Shown piece by piece: positions 34,273-43,780 of a stretch of DNA of 64,000 nucleotides. A program made the position numbers and the translations under genes. The DNA comes from Macrothele yani (Eukaryota; Arthropoda; Arachnida; Araneae; Macrothelidae), in NCBI GenBank assembly GCA_039090855.1, contig CM077027.1:103706424-103770423 (forward strand), read 5' to 3'. How positions within the stretch are numbered: the first letter of the stretch is position 1; the number at the start of each line of letters is the position of its first letter. The notes beneath the pieces were generated by a model, which was not told the origin of the DNA, made no database searches, and saw only the letters and a list, made by a program, of their open reading frames with translations.

Positions 34273-37195
34273 TGGTTACTTCCTGATTCGCCTATTCCTG
34301 CTACGTCGAAAGTTAATGGGTTCTGCCATTTTAGGCGAGGAAAGAATTCTTGATTAGCCTATTCCTGTCTCGCCTAAAACTTTCACACCTGCTAGAGGGG
34401 AGAGACTCACCTGGAGCAAACTTCCTTTGTCGCCTATACTTGTTTCGCCTATTCCTTCTATGTCGAAAGTTAATGGAGCGAGAAAATGCTATTACATTTT
34501 TGCGCTTAAGCTTTGACAGAGTGATTTAAAAAAAAGATACATCTTTACCTCCTGTGTGTGTTTTTTTAAATCGAAACACTAAATCTTTCGTGCGTTAAAA
34601 AAAAAAAAAGAACAATTTTTCCCGTGAAAAACAAACAAACTTAGTTTTATCATTAGGGTTTGAAACTAGTTTTATTTCTTTAATCGAAAAAAAAAAAAAA
34701 AAGACAAGTAGAAAACAAAGCTGTGTAAAACATTTATAATTTAAACAAAGGGAGGAGGGAGGGATGCTATTACATTATTTCGCATAAGCTTTGACCGAGT
34801 GATTTAAAAAAAGATACCTTCCCGTGAATTTTTTTTTTCGAAACACTAAATCTTTTGTGTGTTAATTTATAAGACAAAATTCTGAGTTAAAAGTAAAGCA
34901 GACCATGACATAATTGTTTATCTCTTTGGTTCAAAGGCCAAGAGTACAGAACTATCTGGGAAAGAAGCTAGTAAAGTTGTGGCTCTACATCTTTAATATT
35001 ATCTGTCCTGATGTGCCAGCTACTTGTCCAGTTCTGGTTCGGAGGGTGGGCGCATAACTAAAATTTCTGTGACACTCATAACAGAATTCAGAAGTCACTA
35101 AAAAGGCTTATGGATGGCAGCCACAGTTTTTAATTTATGGCGACTTAAATGCTTTTTACCACTTCCTGTTGAATCAAAAGAGCCGCACCAGGTACAAAGG
35201 AGAATCCAACGCTAACGAGTTTTTTACTACCATGATGCTATTTGGTTCTCAGTAACCTGAGTGGAATATAATGTAACTGAATCCTCAGATTTTTACAAAT
35301 ATTATTTCCTATGTGCACATACCAAATATTATGCTTACCACTTAAAACCTACAAATAAGACCTGAACTTATGTCCTTTATAAGCTGCTCAGAATCAATAT
35401 GTTGTGTGTAATTCTGTCTCATTTTATTTTTAATAGTTTCATTTTTTATAGTCTCATTTTATTTTTAAATTATGTACATATTTAATGTGTCTAACTTAGA
35501 ATTTATAGCTTCTAGTTGCAAAAGTGCCCTTTAGCCTAGATGCCTTTGTAAGCATTAGGGCATAACATGCTGCTTTTTATTTTCATCTGTGTTTTCAAAA
35601 ATGCGCTCCCAGTGTTACGACTGGAAAATGATACCTAGGACCCCCTGGTCCTATGGGGTCATGAACTCTTTTCATTTTTGGCCGAAAAGTTCGAGTTATG
35701 ACATGATGGCTAATAAAAATATGTATTTGATTACTGATGTACATCTTATTTAATTTTTGAAGAAACTTTTGATACATTACAATATGTTCTTGTCCGTAAT
35801 GTAAAAAGCTTATCGTTTACCATTATAACAAATCTTTTTCTACGGTTTTGAAGTTAAGCAAGCAAGAGTGAACACAAGGAATCCCATTAAAAATGTTATA
35901 ATCTTTTAGTTTAAATTTGGAGGGTTAACACCCCCTAAATTGAAACTTTTCCGAACTTTCAAGTGTGTTGTTCGTCGATTGGTAGCCTTATCTTGTGATT
36001 TAAGTTTGAGCTTTTTAGAGCCCATGAAGAAGATTATATATGTTAGTTTACATTTAGCGGGTTAACACCCCTTAAATTTAAACTTCTCCAAATTTTTAAG
36101 TGTGCTGCTCGTTTATTGATAGTGTTGTCTTGTGATTAAATGTTTGAGCTTTTTGAACTCATAACAAAAGTAATATATATTAGGTTTGGGAGTAACCCCT
36201 TAAATTTCAACATTTCTAAATCAAAGTGCAATTTTTATATGGTCCATAAATATTTATATGATCAATTTTCCTAGACTAGACCGGAAACGTCCTCTGACGG
36301 TATGTATTATCTACAAATAATCCATAGTGAGCAAGTGTCCTGTGGGCTTTAGTCCGGACCCCGCATCAACATCCCTCTATCTTTTACTCTTCTTTACTTT
36401 TCATTATCAACGTTTTCTTGAATTCTGACGTACACCCACATAACCCCTTCCCCATCCCCTCACTAAAGTTTCTCACGATTTTGATTGGATGACACATTTA
36501 ATACCTTAATCACGCTAACAACTACCGCTGACGACTACCTTCCGTTTATTACATTTTACTCAGCATTTGATGTCTCCTACATTAACTGCAGGAAAGATTT
36601 CGTATTTCAATTAAAAAAAAAAAATCACGGAAGGTAAAGATGTATCTTTTTTTAAATCACTCTTGTCAAAGCTCATGCGAAATAATGTAATATCATTTCT
36701 CTCCCCTCCCTTTTTTAAAATTATAAATGTTTTGCACAACTTTGTTTTCTACTTGCTCTTTTTTTTTTTTTTTTGATTAAAGGAGTAAAACTAGTTTTGA
36801 ATTCCTAGGGATAAAACTAGTTTTTTTTTTTTTTCACGGGAAAAATTGTTCCTTTTTTTTTTTAACGCACGAAAGATTTAGTGTTTCAATAAAAAAAAAT
36901 TCATTGGAGGTAAAGATGTATCTCTTTTTAAAATCACTCCGCCAAAGCTTAAGCGAAATAATGTAATAGCATTTTCTCGCACCATTAACTTTCGACGTAG
37001 CTGTAATAGGCGAAACAAGAATAGGGGGAAAAGGAAGTCTGCTCCAGGTGAATCTCTCCTCTCTAGAAGGTGAAAGTTTGAGGCAAGACAGGAATGGGCG
37101 AATCAAGAATTCCTTCCTCGCCTAAAATGGCGTAACCCATTAACTTTAGACATAGCAGGAATAGGCGAAACAAGAATAGGCGAATGCCGAAGACA
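34273..37195. mobile_element. Long-inverted-repeat (foldback or MULE-like) element with 10-bp target duplication
   Basis: Arms of roughly 600 bp: 34273 to about 34870 is mirrored by about 36590 to 37195 (tcgcctattcctgctacgtc/gaaagttaatggg, caagcttaagcg..., taacgcacgaaagattta..., aaaactagttt). The 10 bases ccagccagca flank both sides (34263-34272 and 37196-37205). Arms contain internal sub-repeats of a tcgcctattcctgc motif. The 1.7-kb interior has no transposase but holds a tandem repeat at 35890-36210. Long arms and a 9-10-bp duplication fit MULE or foldback elements, non-autonomous. Confidence 0.8.
35890..36210 (+). repeat. Tandem repeat, about 125-bp unit, 2.5 copies
   Basis: Units contain gggttaacacccc(c/t)taaatt, then tttccgaactttcaagtgtg, and ttgtgatttaagtttgagct. 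The third copy is partial (gagtaaccccttaaatttc). It lies in the interior of the long-inverted-repeat element. Confidence 0.7.
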
Positions 37196-37589
37196 CCAGC
37201 CAGCACAGCTGTTGACTGTAAAGCATTTCCTGCACACTACTGGGATTAAAAATATGATTTTCTATTTTTGTGGAATTTTGACAAAACTGGCTGAAAATTT
37301 AATGCGCGTAATAAAGTGCTAAACGGAACAAACCCACCAAATTCTGTGTGAATCAGATCAAAATTGTGAAAACTAGCCACTAAAATTTTTAATAATGTTT
37401 TCAATTGCGGGCAGTGGCAGTTTTGTATAATAAAAAAATTATGCACAATTCAAGAAGTTTTCACTTGATTGTAGTGAAATTTGCAGGGTAAACTTATATG
37501 ACCTGGTTATGACATTTGTGAAAAATTCAGATCTTTTAATTAAAAAATTCAGAAAATTAATTTTTCCATACTTTAAAGCACGTCTTTTG

Positions 37590-39060
37590 TAAAAAGATGG
37601 TGCTTATGTTATCCGTCCGACCGTCTGTGGACAACCATATATCTCTGCAACTAATAGTCCGATTTGAAAAATTCTTTCTGCATTGAGAAGCTCGAAGAAA
37701 TGTGCGAATGAGATGATCTTTTATCTCATTTTTTTAAAATTTTTTACACGATGCACAATCTGCTGTTAGAGGACATAAATGCAGGTGATATTGAATTCAA
37801 AATACATTTTATTCCGTATAATCGCTTCTAAACGCCCGATTGAAAAATTCTTTTACCTTTCGATTTAATTTTTGTTCAAGACTATATTAGGTATAGTCAC
37901 TTTTACTTTTTCAAGTTATGTTTAGATTTTCTTCTAGGGGGCGTAAGTAAACTGCCCCCCCCCCCGATATCTCTACTTCTAAAACTCCGATTTGAAAGGT
38001 TCTTTCTCCAGCAGATACAACTCCTGATGGGATATCTGTTGCATATAATTTCTAATTTTTGGCCACCAGGGTGCGGAAGTGTTAATTTCTGCTTCTGTTG
38101 CGTTTGCTATAAAAATCTGAGCTTCTAAAATCTCTATTGAAAAAATTTGTTTGTGGACTGATACCACTCATGTTGTTAAACTTTTTCGGAATATTTTCTT
38201 CTTAAAATAATGCATGGTTTCTCCGCCAGGGAGCGTAGACGTATATCTTATTTTTGTCGATATCTCTTCTTCTAAGAGACCGATTTGAAAAAAAAATCTT
38301 TTTGTTGGACAGTTTCCATTGCAAAATGTTTTTCATATAATTTCACAATTTTCATGTAATTCATAGACTTTCCACTAGGGGGCATAAATGTAAATTGCAT
38401 TTTCCCCAATATCTTTGCTTCTAAAACTACGATTTGAAAAATTCTTTCTGCAGCAGATACAGCTTCTGGTGGAAAATGGTATGCATATAATTTTTAATAT
38501 TTGGTAAAGAATTGTTGGCCACCAGGGGCATAAGTGTTTATTTCTGCTTCTGATGTATTTGCAGCAAAATCTGAGCTCCTGAAAACTCGATTGAAAAAAT
38601 TCTTCCGTGGACTGATACTGCTCACATCGAAAAACCTTTTGAGAATACTTTCTTCTTAAAATAATACATGGCTTTTCTGGCAGAGGGAATAGATGCATAT
38701 CTTATTTTTGTCAATATCTGCTTCTAAGAGTCCAATTTAAAAAAATCTTTCTTTGTTGGAGAGCATTTTTGCTACGAAATGTTTCTCATATAATTTAAAA
38801 TTTTTCTTAATTAATGGCGTAAGTTCACATTTCTGTTTACAGCAATATCTGTGGGACTAAAACACGATTGTAAAACTTCTTTCTTTGGCCAGATACTACT
38901 AACTATGTAAACTCTGTGTGTGTATTTTCTTCCCAAAATAATGCACAATTTTGCCACTAGGGGGCATAAATGCTTAATCTGTTTTTCTCAATATCTGCTT
39001 CTATATGTGCGATTTAAAAAATTCTTTCAACACCAGATGCCATTTGCTTTGTAGAAGACT
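37590..39060 (+). repeat. Degenerate tandem array with higher-order period of about 430 bp
   Basis: Sub-units of about 125-170 bp share three parts: (a) ccac(t/c)agggg(g)c(a/g)taa(a/g)tg, (b) caatatctctgcttctaa and (c) ctccgatttgaaaaattctt. A longer period shows as ccagcagatacaactcctg near 38018 and cagcagatacagcttctgg near 38450. Motif (a) is recognisable near 37937, 38062, 38232, 38371, 38518, 38680, 38813 and 38955. No coding. Satellite-like. Confidence 0.75.
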
Positions 39061-40442
39061 TTAGGGAGGGAGGAAAAAGTAATTCTGTGTGCCATTAAAG
39101 AAAGTTGCTTTGTGGTTCTAGGGGCTGCTTGGCATGTTTAATGCTAATATTAAATATTCAGATATTTAAGAATATTTCAAGTTCCTTCGATTTTTGACCG
39201 AACTTTTATTATTTAACATAAGATACTTTTGAAATTACTGTAATTATTCTAATCTAGCAAGGTATTCTGTCAAAAGATTTGCCATTTTAGTTGAATACTT
39301 AAGAAAAATAACTACATATTATTACAAAGTCTCTTGTTTGTAACAAAGCAGTGGTGAGGATTAACAAGCATACCTATCCCTTTCCAGTTTGTTCCAATTG
39401 TATTAAAAGCATACCTTCTGCCTCAAATTGCTTTTTCCTGAATGACTGAGATAATTCTTTTGTCTACCCTACCGTACGATCAACTGTAGTAATCCAAAGG
39501 CAGTAGCGCCTTTAGGCAATTTAAAACCTTGTATCTCGATGTCACTCAAGGGAGTTTCACCGAACAACGACACCTTCATGCTTGCTATCACCCCTAATTG
39601 TGGGAGAGTTCAATTCTGCCGACTGCCAAGTTCATATAGACAGAATAAATGTAGAAGGAAAAGGAACACTAACCATTTGAAAACACAACTGCTATTGAAA
39701 GTGAAAAACATTGTAATTACGAGTCAAACGTTTTCATGTATTAAATTACCTAAAAAGTTTAACCAGTAGCCATTTTTCAAAAGTGAAATATCAAAAAGAA
39801 ACAAGAAATCCAGGTAAAGAATGTAAAGTACATGTTGCAGAAATATGCATTTAAATGTTTCCTATCATACTAAGTAGGCATACAGAAACATAAATATTTC
39901 ACTGTGTCGCCCAATGAAGGTATGTTACATATTGTAAATAATAAGTTCAGAATATTTTTATACAAGTAAAAACATAATTTTTTTTTTTAATTTTTTTTGT
40001 GTGTGTTTGTTCTTGGTTCCCCAAAGGGTTGGCATTCCAGCTTTTCGGGTTCTTGTTTCTATCTAGTTTCTTGAATTCCAGAGTATGAAATATCCTGCCT
40101 TTTAGGTTTGTATCAAAGTGGATTAAAAAAAACCCCAACTAAATCCTGTGAAGCTTGGTGATGCACAGTGTCATTGAGGTTTACACGATTCGCGCTCTAT
40201 GAATGCTTTGGGGTCTTTCACCTAATCAATGCCTGTAATCTGATATGTAGGCACTGTAAAAAAAAAAAATAAAATTGTGTTACAGGGAAGAAAACTGTCA
40301 GTATCGTGCATGTATTTTATTTTGTTTGTTTCAGAAATGCAAGGAGGCATGTTTAAGGTTTTAATGAATCAGAATGTCTCATTTCTACTAATGTGTATAT
40401 ATCTTTTCTGTTTACAGTTAATTTATTCTAAATGTGTAATGT
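39061..40442. other. AT-rich stretch, nothing recognised
   Basis: No coding family or RNA. An open plus-strand frame at 39539-39769 has no resemblance. A T run lies near 39978-39990. Confidence 0.35.
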
Positions 40443-40650
40443 TGTCCCAGTGGTCAAATGATCTGATGCTCTCCTCTGACCATTCACCCAAGGTGGGCCT
40501 GGTTTCAAGTCCCGCATGAGGTATTGGTGGTGTATTTGTCTGATGGCCCTGGCTCTGTCCCTTCTCTGCAACAAGTGCTCTAAATTAGAGATGTGCGACT
40601 GCTTATAGCACCCAGAGTTGCACATGGTAGTCAATAAACCCTGAAACACA
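40443..40650 (+). mobile_element. tRNA-derived SINE (copy 4, diverged)
   Basis: tgtcccagtggtcaaatgat is an A-box-like start, ctggtttcaagtcccgc a B box, then the family body in decayed form (ggccctggctctgtcccttc, taaattagagatgtgcgact, tggtagtcaataaaccctg). It is clearly older than the copies at 8.7, 21.4 and 24.3 kb. Confidence 0.65.
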
Positions 40651-40733
40651 AGAAAGAAATAATACATGTAAGTAGTAAACTTCACCACAATTTGCAGTAT
40701 AGGCAACAAAGCACTGTGATTCTAGTGAAAGTT

Positions 40734-40812
40734 TAGGCTCCTGGAATTTTTTATAGACTCCTGGAATAGTCTTGGAATTTATTATCTGTAAAAGTGTATG
40801 AACCCTGATGCA
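40734..40812. repeat. Terminus of a hAT-like element with cctggaat repeats
   Basis: Reading outward, ctcctggaattttttatag, ctcctggaatagtcttgg and gtgtatgaaccctg end at 40812. A reverse-complement terminus cagggttcatacac with cctggaa blocks is a form I associate with animal hAT-type elements. The matching partner may be at 32631 but no target duplication supports it. Confidence 0.4.
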
Positions 40813-40856
40813 TGTATCTAAACCCTTTCACAGGCTACAGGTTAGGGGTTCACTAC

Positions 40857-40966
40857 CTACAAGTTAGAGTTACTATGTGCACAATTTTGCATTGCTGCCA
40901 CAGTTTCTTTTTTAGTTATAGTGTAGACTCTTCCCATTGCTGTGGATGGATCAACTATTGTTAATA
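40857..40966 (-). pseudogene. C-terminal tail of the orphan gene, cut off by a Tc1 insertion
   Basis: Minus-strand reading from the TA target site gives NTLTIVDPSTAMGRVYTITK then KETVAAMQNCAHSNSNL and a TAG at 40857-40859. Joining this to the piece ending at 42511 restores one frame (VPIQDV then NTLTIVDP), so the Tc1 element landed precisely in the coding sequence near its 3' end. Confidence 0.6.
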
Positions 40967-42508
40967 CACTGCCGGACAATTGCTAAGGACGGATGACAAT
41001 AGCAACGATAGCAACCATAAAATGGAAGGCACGATAATGTGGAAATTAGCATAAGTGCGGGATACAGTAAGACGTGTTGTGCGTATGCAAATTTTGGATT
41101 GCCGAACTTGTTCGTGACGTCATAGCGCTAATTAGAGATATAAAGGATTTGACGCGTATTGACCGTTGTTGTTCAAACGCAAAGTTGAAAGGGAAAGAAT
41201 CAATTGACGAACTTGCAATTTTCAGTATGTCTTCCCGATATCAACTAGATGATTTTACGCGTGGCCGTATTATTGGCAAGATTGAAGAAGGGCGAAAAAT
41301 AACAGATGTTGCCAGGGAGTTTGACGTCAGCCACAGTGTTGTTTCAAGGCTTTGGAAATCATTTCAAACAAATGGAGAGTGTAGCAAACGTCACGGGGGA
41401 GGTCGTGTTCGCAGTACGACACCTGCAGAAGATCGGTACATAGTGCTATCAACAAAAAGACACCGGCGCAGCACAGCTAGTGAGGTAGCAAATGAGTTTA
41501 TGGCTGCTACTGGCAAGCGGATCTCCCGAAAAACTGACGCCAGACGTTTGCATGAAGGAGAACTAAACGCCCGCCGTCCTGTTGTGTGCATCCCATTGTC
41601 CAGACGTCACCGTACCGCCCGTTTGCAATGGTGCCGTCAACATCGCAATTGGACTGATAACGACTGGTCTGCTGTCCTCTTCTCAGATGAGAGTAGATAC
41701 AGTCTATCGTCTGATTGTCGACGACAACTGATCTGGCGTGATAGTGGTACTGCATATTGTCCAGCAAACATACAGGAAAGGGACTGATGTCCGACATGTA
41801 GTGTCATGGTATGGGCTGGCTTCATGATCAATGGCCGTACGTCCCTCTATGTGCTTCCAACTGGGACTATGGCTGGCCAACGATACATTAATGAAGTTCT
41901 GCTACCTCATGTTCGCATGTTCCGTGGTGCTGTCGGTGATAGATTCATTTTCATGGACGACAACGCAACATGTCGTCGAACAGTCGCTGTCCAGGAGTGT
42001 CCTGAGAGCGAGGATATTCAACGCCTCGTATGGCCAGCATGTTCTCCAGATCTGAATCCCATTGAAAATGTGTGGGATGCTTTGGGGAGGAGTCTTGCTG
42101 GTCGCCAATGCCCTCCAATAAACAAGGACACCCTCATCCGTGCACTGACAGAGGAATGGGATAAATTACCCCAACAGCTGCTTGATAATGTTGTGCAAAG
42201 CATGACACGACGCGTGGAATCTTGCATAGCCCTCAATGGTGGCCATATCCCGTATTGACATCTTACGCCGGAACGCCTGCGGACGGTAATTTGCATTTTT
42301 TTCACGTTTACGTATTCTGCACAAAATGGCCTGTTTGTCCCTTGAACACGTTCCAAAGCCTTCTGGAATTCAGAGCACAATAAATTGTCTTTCTTGTAAT
42401 GTCCTGGCATTCTGACATTACTTTATTTCACTTGGCATCCAACCACACTTACTTTTATATGCGCTATATAGCCGTTTATGATCCGTCCTTAGCAATTGTC
42501 CAGCAGTG
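40967..42508 (+). mobile_element. Tc1-like element, near intact, TA target duplication
   Basis: Left terminus cactgccggacaattgctaa (continuing ggacggat) at 40967 and right terminus its reverse complement ending at 42508, with one mismatch (gccgg versus gctgg) over about 28 bp. TA lies on both sides (40965-40966, 42509-42510). It interrupts the orphan gene. With nearly identical termini and a transposase carrying only one internal stop, it is the youngest Tc1 copy in the window. Confidence 0.92.
41227..42258 (+). pseudogene. Tc1-like (DD34E) transposase with a single in-frame stop
   Basis: ATG at 41227 opens MSSRYQLDDFTRGRIIGKIE, the usual Tc1 start with a helix-turn-helix; an upstream in-frame extension to 41074 is less likely. 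343 codons are in one frame to 42258, broken only by TGA at 41785-41787 (in QERD-stop-CPTCSVMVW). Catalytic blocks: LFSDESRYSL (first Asp), FMDDNATCRRTV (second Asp) and SPDLNPIENVWDAL (Glu), with 34 residues between the last two, the standard Tc1 spacing. The protein would cut and paste the element at TA sites. Apart from the stop no damage is visible. Confidence 0.88.
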
Positions 42509-42510
42509 TA

Positions 42511-43395
42511 CATCTTGAATAGGTACCAAAAGTACATCTGGCTTATTTGGAAATTTGAATGATGGAGGTTCTGATGGATAGAGAAAACTTACTTTAACTT
42601 GTGCAATATCTTCATCAGTATCAATCATGCATGTCACCCACCATTTCCGTCATAAACAGCAGTCACAAATCGTTTGATATCACTGATAGGAAGTTCTCCT
42701 TCTAATTTGGCAACTCGTTGAACTTTTGATAAGGATGACGCAGAATACACTTTAGTGCAAATTGTATTTGCTGTCAAAGGAATAAATGATAAGTGGAGCT
42801 TCTGAGTCCCAGCAATTGTGTAGGATTGTTCAAATTGTTCTTTTAATTTCTTTTCTTTAATTAAGTAGTCATTTGTTGCGCTGTATTTGAATGCCGCTGA
42901 AGGAATGTTTTAGACTGCCCACTCAAACAACTGTTTAGGAGTCATAATCTGTTGATTGTACGGACGTTGTAGGCTGGCATGTGCAACCAACCTTTTCACT
43001 GAACCGCCTACCCCATCACACACTCCTTTTCCATGAGCTGTCGCTGTGAAATGCCACTTGGCAGGTACTCCAAAATCTTCCTCATGATAGCAAAGACTTA
43101 TTAAATTTTTCCTATTTTTGTGATGTGCTGCCACACCATCAGAAAAGTAAAATATCTTTTTAATTAATGTTGGGTTTATCTTATGTTTAAGAAAGTTTAT
43201 TAATAATTCCTGAAATAAATGAACTGCAACACTATCAGGAATCAGACACTGAAATAATTACATAACTAACGTGTTGAAGTCTTCCTTCATCTTCAGTGAA
43301 ATATGTAACACATGGGTGGATTGTTGCCTGAGGATTATTCCTTGAAGTACAAAAGAGTAGTTTTCTGCAAAATCAAATATTACCAGAAACTGGCC
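42511..43395 (-). pseudogene. Orphan protein gene, middle-to-C-terminal part (FSDG / HGKG-CDG-GG motif)
   Basis: Minus-strand reading gives QPGQFLVIFDFAENYSFV, a frame change, LIKKIFYFSDGVAAHHKNRK, WHFTATAHGKGVCDGVGGSV then KRLVAHASLQRPY, a TAG after LFEWAV, and AKLEGELPISDIKRFVTAVY with DTDEDIAQVKVSF near the end. Acidic and His/Asp-rich motifs (DFAENY, FSDG, HGKGxCDGxGG) look catalytic and remind me of multi-copy orphan proteins of arthropod genomes that are probably transposon-derived. I cannot name the family. It continues across two insertions: to the left at 40966 and to the right at 47427. Confidence 0.6.
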
Positions 43396-43414
43396 TGGTT
43401 GTAGCTAGAATAGC

Positions 43415-43556
43415 AGAATGTAGAAGGTACGCGGATAGTTTCCGAATTTTTAGCAGATTTTGCAGATAGTTTTTGCTTGCAGATTAAAAAAAAAAAAAAA
43501 AAAATCTGCAAAATCTGCTAAAAATTCGGAAACTATCCGCGTACCTTCTACATTCT
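43415..43556. repeat. Perfect snap-back hairpin, 53-bp arms
   Basis: agaatgtagaaggtacgcgg ... ttttgcagat at 43415-43467 is mirrored without mismatch by atctgcaaaatctgc ... cgtaccttctacattct at 43504-43556. The 36-base loop contains an A run of about 18. It lies at the left edge of the unidentified insertion and 5 bp from the RTE target duplication. Confidence 0.92.
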
Positions 43557-43571
43557 ATTCTATTTTAACTT

Positions 43572-43668
43572 GGGATGTAAGGTCAGGCGATGCGTAACAT
43601 CACAGCCTCTCCTTGACAAATGTCAACCCCGCCTTCTCGTGGTGCATCCTGTTCCCACTAAAGGGGCT
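43572..43668 (+). ncRNA. Possible HDV-like ribozyme fold at the 5' end of RTE copy 1
   Basis: The first bases GGGATG (43572-43577) can pair with CATCCT (43645-43650). Directly before that strand is a hairpin CGCC-TTCTCGT-GGTG (43630-43644). AGCCTC (43604-43609) can pair with GGGGCT (43663-43668), preceded by ACTAAA with a C at 43658. This order (P1, P2, P3 with a CTCG loop, P1', CTAA, P2') is that of HDV-like ribozymes, which are known at 5' ends of several non-LTR elements including RTE types. A P4 stem is not clear, so this is tentative. Copy 2 keeps all these pairs. Confidence 0.35.
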
Positions 43669-43780
43669 CTGTCGACCGCCAATAGCGGTATAACTATACC
43701 ATCGGGATTAGAGGAAATTCTATCCCACACTCACCAACCCGCTTGGCCAGCGTGGTGAGTTATGGCCAAACCCCTCCAAA

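Noticed and set aside
37590..39060. CRISPR-like array
   Set aside because: Units are long, diverged and have no constant short repeat with unique spacers; the genome is eukaryotic.
32631..40812. A single 8-kb hAT-like element bounded by cctggaa-rich termini
   Set aside because: The outward 8-mers (acatgtac and atgcatgt) do not match and the terminal sequences are only loosely similar, so the ends probably belong to separate copies.
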